A DNA stretch of 64,000 nucleotides, from the NCBI GenBank assembly GCA_029204225.1, contig CM055096.1, positions 69,647,444 through 69,711,443 of the forward strand, written 5' to 3'. The DNA is from Diphasiastrum complanatum. Lineage: Eukaryota; Streptophyta; Lycopodiopsida; Lycopodiales; Lycopodiaceae. Position numbers and translations under genes: made by a program. Each line of letters starts with the position of its first letter. The first letter of the stretch is position 1. Of this stretch, positions 57,101 to 64,000 are shown one piece after another. The notes under the pieces were generated by a model, which saw nothing but the letters and a program-made list of their open reading frames with translations, was not told where the DNA came from and ran no database searches.

Positions 57101-59342
57101 GGTGAACTATGTTTTGAAGGACTAATCATTGTTATATGAAATTCTACTTACATGTGGATGTGCATGTTGTTGGGAATTAATGTTTATTTGATACTCCTTA
57201 GTGTTAGATTCGCCATGCCTGCGTGCTATTATAAGGGCCATTACTATTTTTAGTAAGTCGTATTTATAGTAAGTCATTTTTCATTACTCATGCATGTAGG
57301 TGGGCGCACTACCACTAGATTAGAACTTTATTTAGTACTTAGAAATGCCAGGCTACAATGACTTGGATAGAAACCAAACCGATATAACATAGAATGACAA
57401 CCACAACGCTTGTCATACCTGTCACTTGTAACAATGAATATCGATTTACTTATATAGACTCATAGTCGATACTTCTCATGCAACTCCCTCTAAGAGTTTG
57501 CACCTTTGTTGATTCCAACCTCGATAAAACCTTGTCCAATCTTAGAACTTCTGAAGTTGACCTTCCTTCAGTATGTTGGTTGGTAGCCATTCTACAGCTT
57601 CAGCGTGTCTCTTTTTTTATGTAGGTTTCCTTTTCCTGTGAGTTGACCCTTCCGCTTTGCCTTGCAGCTGCATGAACCAACTTACATGTAGCTTCAACAA
57701 CCTGTCAAGGTCCTCTTGTAGCAACTTTAGCTATCCTTCATTGTTCTTGATCTGATAATTCTTCTCCACCTTGCACCCTGATTGCAAACAACTAATCACT
57801 GATCCTGACTCCTGGGACCTCCTTCAGCATGCATCAAGGTTCTTCCCCTTCCTAAACCTCAGTGATCTGCTACTACAAGACACAACAATTGCATCCTAGC
57901 AATTTGTGCATGTCCATGCTGTCTTGCATGTATACCAATTACTTCCAACAGTGATTGACAATCTGTAGTGATCCACCAATAATTTCTGATTAGTAGCAAC
58001 CTGTCTCCAACAATAGACTGGTCTGTAACTATTTCCAACAACCTGATTTCAGTGAACACCTGTTGTATCAGCTCTGTAGGTCAGCACTCCTGCCAGTGAA
58101 CAAATTCTGATCTCTCCTCTTCCAACGAACAAGTTCAGGTCTACACACAACTCTGATGGCAGCGATCAGCCAATTTCAGGCTGCTATCAAGTCTTCAGCA
58201 GCTAGCAAGTTGTAGGTCTGTCAGCGAACTGTAGGCAGCCCATGCATCGATCCAACCATAGACAGACAACCAGGGATCTGATCTGCAGCAACTTCCATCT
58301 CAATATATAGACTCAGACAGCAGGTTCAGCCATGCAGCGATCAGGTCCGTTCCATCAGCAGACAGCCAGCCAACAGGTCTGTCAGCGTTCTATAGGCAAC
58401 GATCCAACTCTAACAACGATTTGACCCCAGTTAACGTTCCATTTTCCAGCAGTTTTCCCTGCACCTTCACCAATCTTCCCTGCAAATCTGATCCAACTCA
58501 GCGATCAGATTCAGGTAGCATGCAATGATCCAACTTTAGGTAGCCAGTGAACAGTGATCAGATCTGCCGGCGATCTAATACAGCAATGAATATGTCTGTC
58601 AGCGATTTGTAGCAGCGATCCAATCACCCCAAAACCAACTTTTCAGCTCAGCCAGCGATTTGATTCCAATGATCCAACTCTCAGGTAGTAGCAAAAAGGT
58701 CAGCGATCAGGTCTGAAAAGCTTCTCCTAGAAGATCCATCTCGTTCTCCTGATAATATTGACTCCATGCTTTTGCTGTCCTACAACAACCCGAGATCTGA
58801 GGCAGATTTTATAATCTCCTCTTGCAGCACAACCCTTCTCCTTGTAGCACTAGATCTTCTCACAAAGTTGCAATGTTTTATGGTACCTTTCGAATCGCCT
58901 TTTTGAACCGTGTTTGGATCGGGAAAGAATCGACTTCTCCAGGTTCAAATCGGTTTCCCCCCCCCCCCCCCCCCCCCCCCCCCGCGGTAGTTTCTACCCT
59001 TCGATCATGTCAAAAAGAAGTGCTTTCTTAGTTTTAATGGGTAACATGTACATTATAATTCGTTATTAATCGATAGTGAAATTTGAGTCCTGACGTGCAA
59101 CTCCCGAGTCTTGTTACCTAACAATACCTGTCACCTGTGATTTAGGGTTCTTGATCCATCTGTTGCTCGCAGTTTTAGCTATGATCTATCTGATATCATT
59201 TGTGTCATTAGCTAGTAAGTACCAACTTCCATACATGAGTAGAAAGATTGATCATTGTTACTCGTCACTTAAAACATTAATGTCACACGGTACACCATAC
59301 ATATTATAATTTACAATGAAACACTCGAAAAAATCCCGACGG

Positions 59343-59438
<96 letters not shown>

Positions 59439-62400
59439 GAAAATAAAAAAAAAAACGGTTCGAACCGTTTTTTCATTAAAAAAAAGTAAAAACGGGTTCG
59501 AACCGTTTTTTTTAGAAGAAAAACTTTAAGTTTTTTTTCCCTGGTTCGAACAAAAAAAAACGGTTTGAACTGGGCCGATTCGAACCGGCGGTTCAAACTG
59601 CGGTTCTTTGAATGACAAACTGCGGTTTGACACAACACTGCAAAGGTGCCACCATTCTTGATGAAGATCAAACTTGAGAGTTGGCTAGGGACACCATCTC
59701 CACACCTCGAAGATGGTTGAATGTATCTGCATGTGATGATTGACTCTGTTCATTGAGCACCTCCTTGTTCTCTCGAATCTTGAATCTCGTAGTAAGGTCA
59801 CATTCGGAATGTATTTTCAATCTTATGTACCTTTGGATACCTAAAGAAATTTCTAAGTCTTTCTTTCTTTCTCCAAAATATCATTTCATTGCAATAGACT
59901 AGGCTGTTATGGCCATATTGTAGTTCATGCATAGTACTATGTGCTAGGACTTGAGAACTAATTTTAGGTCTAACACATTCTAAATGACTTATTTTGATCA
60001 TGTGCCCCTCAACATACATGCTAATGCTAACAATTTGGGTTTCTACATAAAATTAATAGTTGTAGGTGATTACGACATGCACACAAACACATTGACGACA
60101 TAAGCATTACACTTGCATAATAGCTTCCAACACTACCTCCCTTGGTGTGGTTACATAGTTTTATGTAGGCTATTGTATAGTGCCCTGATAATACAAACAT
60201 AGAGAACATTCGCCTAGACAATGGGTTGAAAGTAGGGGTATAGAGGTAGGTAAAATAGATGAGTTGTATAGGGGAAGCTGCTTATAGTTGCTTATCCCAT
60301 TTTTCTATAGTAATATTGGGTCAACACATGCAATTCACCTTATGTTGTCCATTGATGATTCTTCCTCAACATAATTGCAATAAACAATAATGTGGGTCCT
60401 CTACTTATAGATGATGATGATGTGGACACACGACATTGACAAATTAAGCATTACACTTGGATGCCCAATTCCAAGAACGTCATCCAAACAATTTCCCCCT
60501 TGTCATTTGTGTACTTTGGGCGAGGTTGAGAAGGAGCATTTTGTCTTTTTTTTATCTATGGCACCCCATCATCCACTGTCACGGGCTTCTTCGGGACAAT
60601 TATCTCATGACATAGTAATGTATGTCATCTGGTTAGAAATGTTAGACCACCTATCCACTTTAGTTATTTGTTTCACGGGAGCTCTCTTATAGCTCTTTCA
60701 TTCTAGTTGTGCCTATTTTGCTCTTGACCTATTGTTAGGTGCTAATTTCTAAATATCTTTTTCTAGTTGTGCCTATTTTGCTCTTGACCTATTGTTAGGT
60801 GCTAATTTCTAAATATCTTTTTCTTTGGAGATGTCATATGCTCCCTATGTTAGACACATACTTGACGTGTACTCATTAGTTTTATACCACAATCTATGGC
60901 ACCCCACCACTGTCACGGGCTTCTTCAGACAATCATCTCTTGACAAAGAGTAATATATGTCACTAGTTAGAAATGTTAGATTATCTATGCACTTTAGTTA
61001 TTTGTTTCACAGGAGCTCTTGGTTTGAGCTCTCTTATAGCTCTTCCATTCTAGTTGTGCTTATATCAGTACTTCACACTTTACCTATTGTTAGGTGCTAA
61101 ATCTCTTTTTCTTTGGAGACGTCATATGCTCCCTATGTTAGAAACATACTCGACATGTGCTCATTAGTCTTATGTACGTTATTGGTACCTTATGGACATT
61201 AATGTAGCTCTCTCTCTCCCTCTGTGTAAGGAGTCTCTGTGCATAGATGGTTCAATTACAGTTCAGATGTGCAATTCAAGTTCCAATGGCTGAGAGTAAA
61301 CGCAGGGCTTTACAACCTATTGTTGTAGGTTGGAGGTGAACTAAACCTTCACCATCCCAATCCTTGCCCGTAGCAGGTCCCATTGTTGTCAAGAAGGGAC
61401 GATCAGCACGCTTTCACCACCACATCTGTCAATGACCTCTCCCCAGTTCAACAGGAGAGTTCTCTACAACCTTATTTGCACGGGGGAAGAAGGTTCTTTT
61501 GTGTAGAATAGTGCTTATTGGAGCATGTGCCGTATGAGAAGGCTGCATTCAGAAATGGCTTTTGATCTTGTTGATGCATTTGGATTCTGAAGGCATGAGG
61601 TGTTGTGGGCTGCAACAATCATTTTGAAGCTTCATGTAGCAAGTTTGCAAATTTTATTGCTTATTTGTTAGCATTCAATATAGAATGCCTCACATGTAAA
61701 ATTTAGAACAACCAGTTAAACCTTTGTCAATGGGTTTGCAGATTCAAGGTACACTGAAGAACTAAAGCTGCGTTGTCCTTCGATCCTCGAGGAGCCAGAG
61801 ACTCTACAACAGAATTCTGATTGCTCTAATTCAGAACCGAAGCCTTTTGCACCTGTATTTCGGCGAAGTAAAACGGTGGGACACAACAGCTTAAGAAAAA
61901 GTTTAGCTTGGGATAAGGCATTTTTAACCGGAGAAGGTACTGCCTGCATATTACAATACTGATTGATATCATGCTCTTTTCTCTTGCATTCAGCACCTCA
62001 TCTTTCACGAAGGCATCTCGAAAAAATTATATGATGTATAGTATTTGTGTATGGGTATTTTGCAGGTCGCTAATCTCTCTGGAACTTTTTCTATGAATAG
62101 CATTGTGAGAAGGCTTCCCTGGAGAATGAGTCCAGTTTGTTTTTTTTGACTTGGTTATGATATTGCAGGCGTTTTAGACCTGGATGAACTCCCAGTTCCC
62201 ACTCAAAGTTCTAAAAGGCTGCCAGAGCTGCCAACTCTTGAACTGTTGGATTTCAATGGAAACCCTCCTCCCGATCAATTTAACTTAACCTATGGGCATC
62301 AGGCACAAGTATCTGCCATGGATGAACGCACCACCAATGGTGCAGTGGAATTGACAACATCACCAAAAAATGAGGTTGACCTTCTCGACCGAAAGAGTTC

Positions 62401-62728
62401 TGAAGAAGCTGAAGCTGCAAGCATCACACCAGTAGTTGCCAGCATTTGCCCACATGCAGGTTAGTTTTAATGTCTTTCCAATTCATTCATTATTCTTTTT
62501 GTTTAACTCAATCCTGGAATTAAAGGAATGATTCTTTTATTTGACAAACTTTGATAAAGTTACGCAAGTATGCATATGTTCCTATGATTTGCAGTCTACT
62601 TCTGAAATTATTTTTTTGGTATCATATAACTATAAAGATTCTCAATTTTTTTTTTTTAAACAGAAGGAGAAAGATCAACTCCTGTACACTCTACACTACA
62701 TTTTGATAACTCGAAGTTTCATGTTTAG
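54112..62728 (+). CDS. Conserved plant protein of unknown function (4 exons predicted, 3' end uncertain)
   Basis: Exons 54112-54370, 61742-61936, 62169-62459 and tentatively 62664-62728 join in phase by GT-AG introns of 7.4 kb, 232 bp and 204 bp, giving about 269 residues if TAG 62726-62728 is the end. The ATG is the first after an in-frame TGA. Exon 1 is Ser-rich with seven Ala in a row. The exon 2-3 junction forms RKSLAWDKAFLTGEGVLDL, close to an SLAWDxAFxTxxGVL motif that I recall from uncharacterised plant proteins, some linked with cell division or microtubules; this link is weak. The remainder is acidic and probably disordered, with no catalytic domain. Family members I recall are longer, so exons may continue beyond 62728 and exon 4 may instead end at a donor near 62722. 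Intron 1 is packed with transposon debris. Confidence 0.7.
56060..56175 (+). pseudogene. Gypsy gag scrap
   Basis: GATGATTGGTTGACCAAGTG and the following CCAGTGACATTAATCTACTT match the gag block at 31685-31760 of the gypsy element, with stops. Confidence 0.65.
56600..56720 (+). pseudogene. Gypsy RT scrap with FLDD box
   Basis: RPCLGQCVVVFLDDVFSYSE and LKEHE correspond to the RT catalytic region at 33545-33620. Confidence 0.7.
58957..58983. repeat. Run of 27 C
   Basis: A homopolymer C tract followed by GCGG. Confidence 0.97.
59343..59435. repeat. (CT)n microsatellite
   Basis: About 90 bp of CT repeats with one CC interruption near the left end. Confidence 0.97.
59450..59625. repeat. Cluster of GGTTCGAACC palindromes
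   Basis: A 24-bp perfect palindrome at 59450-59473 has the core AACGGTTCGAACCGTT. GGTTCGAACC recurs at 59495-59504, and GGTTCGAAC, GGTTTGAAC, ATTCGAACC and GGTTCAAAC variants follow to about 59612, between runs of A and T. Confidence 0.9.
60554..61173. repeat. Nested tandem duplication
   Basis: Two diverged units (about 60554-60885 and 60893-61173) share CACTGTCACGGGCTTCTTC, AGAAATGTTAGA, TTTAGTTATTTGTTTCAC and GTCATATGCTCCCTATGTTA. Inside the first, a 60-bp block is perfectly duplicated (60701-60760 and 60761-60820). Confidence 0.93.
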
Positions 62729-63462
62729 TTCAAGCAGTTTTAAGCAATTAACTAAGGGAAAGTCGATTTGGCAAAGCTTTGAAATTTGAAAAGACTGCTT
62801 TGCGCTTTAAGTTCTGTTGGCTTAAAAACTATGTCTGGTTGTTTAATTGTTGTGATTTTTGTTTTGTCGCCTAGGAACTAATTTTTAGAAAAGAAACTTC
62901 TAAGGGATATTAAATAATCCATGACCTCTTCAATATTGCATGATTGTGACGGAGTTTGAATACAATGGGTTTGTGAATGTGCATTTTAGATTGGGGTTGT
63001 GAATCATCTCTTTGGTAACAAAAGGTGGTAGCTTCCACATAAACACCTCCCTCTCAGGATGAAAAAAATCTTGAAAACTTTCGATGTGAAAAATTTAAAT
63101 CACAAAACATGATTTCATGTGCCAAACTCTAAACTAGGGGCCTCAAAGGCTAAATGAGGGGAAATAAGGCCTATAGCAAGGGGAAATTTTTTTCCTAGGC
63201 ATTCTCATGCATCAACAACCTTCCACCATGTGTCCCTGCATTGTCGGGTTGGAACTTTGGTGGGAATGCTATTCTGTCATTCCTTGATAGCCATGGTTTC
63301 AAACCTTTTCATTTCTGCCTATTGTCATATTGGCTATTTACACTTCTTGTTGGGATATAAAACTGTCATCGATGGACATTGCAACATGTGGAATCCACGA
63401 GGATGATTTCGTTTATCACAGGCTTAGTTTTGCTAACCATCATTTTGTTAAGGGCTTCTACT
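62729..63462. other. AT-rich sequence, no gene seen
   Basis: Follows the tentative last exon of the SLAWD-motif gene; may be its 3' UTR, a further intron, or repeat DNA before the gypsy remnant. Confidence 0.4.
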
Positions 63463-63591
63463 GAGATATTTGCACCACGATATCATGGTCTTTATCAAAT
63501 CCTTCAGCGCTTGAGTCCTGTTGCATATCAACTCCAGCTTCCTCTTAATATGCATGCTTGTGATATCTTTCATGTGAGCCTGGTAAGGGGG
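63463..63591 (+). pseudogene. Gypsy integrase C-terminal remnant
   Basis: FAPRYHGLYQILQRLSPVAY then ACDIFHVSLVR is the conserved gypsy integrase tail (GPVAY..LP......FHVS). It is not the family at 31441, since wording differs from its 35500-35600 region. Confidence 0.8.
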
Positions 63592-63854
63592 CTGCTATTG
63601 AGGATGATGCTCCCTGCTCTTTCCTTTTTTGCCAACAACTATTTTATTAGTTGCGGGCCCGTTGCAAAGGCTATTTAAGAGCATGTTTTCTATCATACAC
63701 CCTTGCTTGCTGATCATGCTCATGCTCTTGCAAGGGCTATTCAATCCTAAGATGCTCATGTTACTATTACAGTCGATGTTGATGCTATTGTTCCTATTGG
63801 TGTTCCTTCTTGATCTTATTTTTCTTCATGCCCACAGGGGGGGCAACATTTTTT

Positions 63855-63866
63855 GATGGGGGAGAG
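63855..63866 (+). other. Possible polypurine tract of the right-edge gypsy remnant
   Basis: GATGGGGGAGAG after a T-run, about 260 bp after the integrase tail, where an LTR start (near 63867) would be expected. The LTR itself would run beyond the window, so this is unconfirmed. Confidence 0.4.
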
Positions 63867-64000
63867 TTATGGACTCACCATGTTTTACTCGCCTCGCCAT
63901 GCTTTTGTTACACATACACCCGTTTCATTCATTTGTTGGCCACAAGCCTTTTTATTCATTTACAAGCCTAAGAACCTTCTTCTGTAATTTATATTTAGGA

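Larger units (their letters stand above)
57360..59750. repeat. Dispersed repeat (as at 24480-24980), split in three pieces
   Basis: Pieces at about 57360-57570, 58793-58870 and 59660-59750 match consecutive parts of the 24480-24980 copy. The intervening 57571-58792 is a diffuse repeat of CAGCGATCAGGTC-, CAGCGATTTG- and GATCCAACTC-like words, and 58871-59659 holds the C-run, (CT)n and palindromes. Confidence 0.7.
54371..61741 (+). other. Intron 1 of the SLAWD-motif gene, transposon-filled
   Basis: Donor AAG/GTACGT and acceptor TTTGCAG. Holds gypsy gag and RT scraps, a dispersed repeat, simple repeats, a palindrome cluster and a nested tandem duplication. 54440-56050 and 59760-60540 show nothing recognisable. 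Confidence 0.65.

Noticed and set aside
58822-59031. Poly-Pro frame
   Set aside because: Caused by the run of 27 C.
59450-59625. tRNA gene from GGTTCGAACC
   Set aside because: B-box-like words recur but there is no A-box at the right distance and no cloverleaf.

Overview
The window is nuclear DNA of a land plant with a large, transposon-rich genome. Plant gene fragments are split by GT-AG introns, Ty1/copia and Ty3/gypsy retroelements are nested in one another, and a plant-type 1-Cys peroxiredoxin is present. A fern, other seedless vascular plant or gymnosperm would fit the long introns and old nested repeats, but the sequence does not fix the species. No bacterial-type operons, CRISPR arrays, rRNA or complete tRNA genes were seen.

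Host genes are few. From the left: (1) the 3' end of a hAT-transposase-like gene (3-1386, +) with four in-phase exons, broken by one in-frame TGA; (2) the last five exons of a WDR11-type WD40 protein gene (3164-6652, +); (3) a complete, uninterrupted 1-Cys peroxiredoxin gene (27777-28442, -); (4) a plant gene of unknown function (54112 to about 62728, +) with a 7.4-kb first intron full of repeats.

The rest is mostly transposable elements. A decayed LINE (about 9200-12236) is interrupted by a small LTR element (9661-11630, TSD TCATT). A gypsy gag remnant and a partial copia element (15090-17401) lie left of a full-length copia element (17402-23324, TSD GATAT). A chromodomain-type gypsy element spans 31441-36405. 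A minus-strand copia element (37002-45135) sits in an older copia fragment and is itself split by a 4.8-kb non-coding LTR element (39520-44344, TSD CTCCT). A second copia family at 47805-52342 has both LTRs but a deleted and partly inverted interior. Further gypsy pieces lie in the last intron and at the right edge.

Two copia copies show gag-containing blocks turned around relative to the rest of the element. LTR pairs differ in length through local repeats (a 65-bp array, a G-run, GC-rich units). The palindrome CACACGTGTG recurs in unrelated LTR families. I found no convincing new multi-gene system; the strongest unusual signals are the in-element inversions, the shared LTR palindrome, the cluster of GGTTCGAACC palindromes and the hAT-like gene with a long acidic tail.
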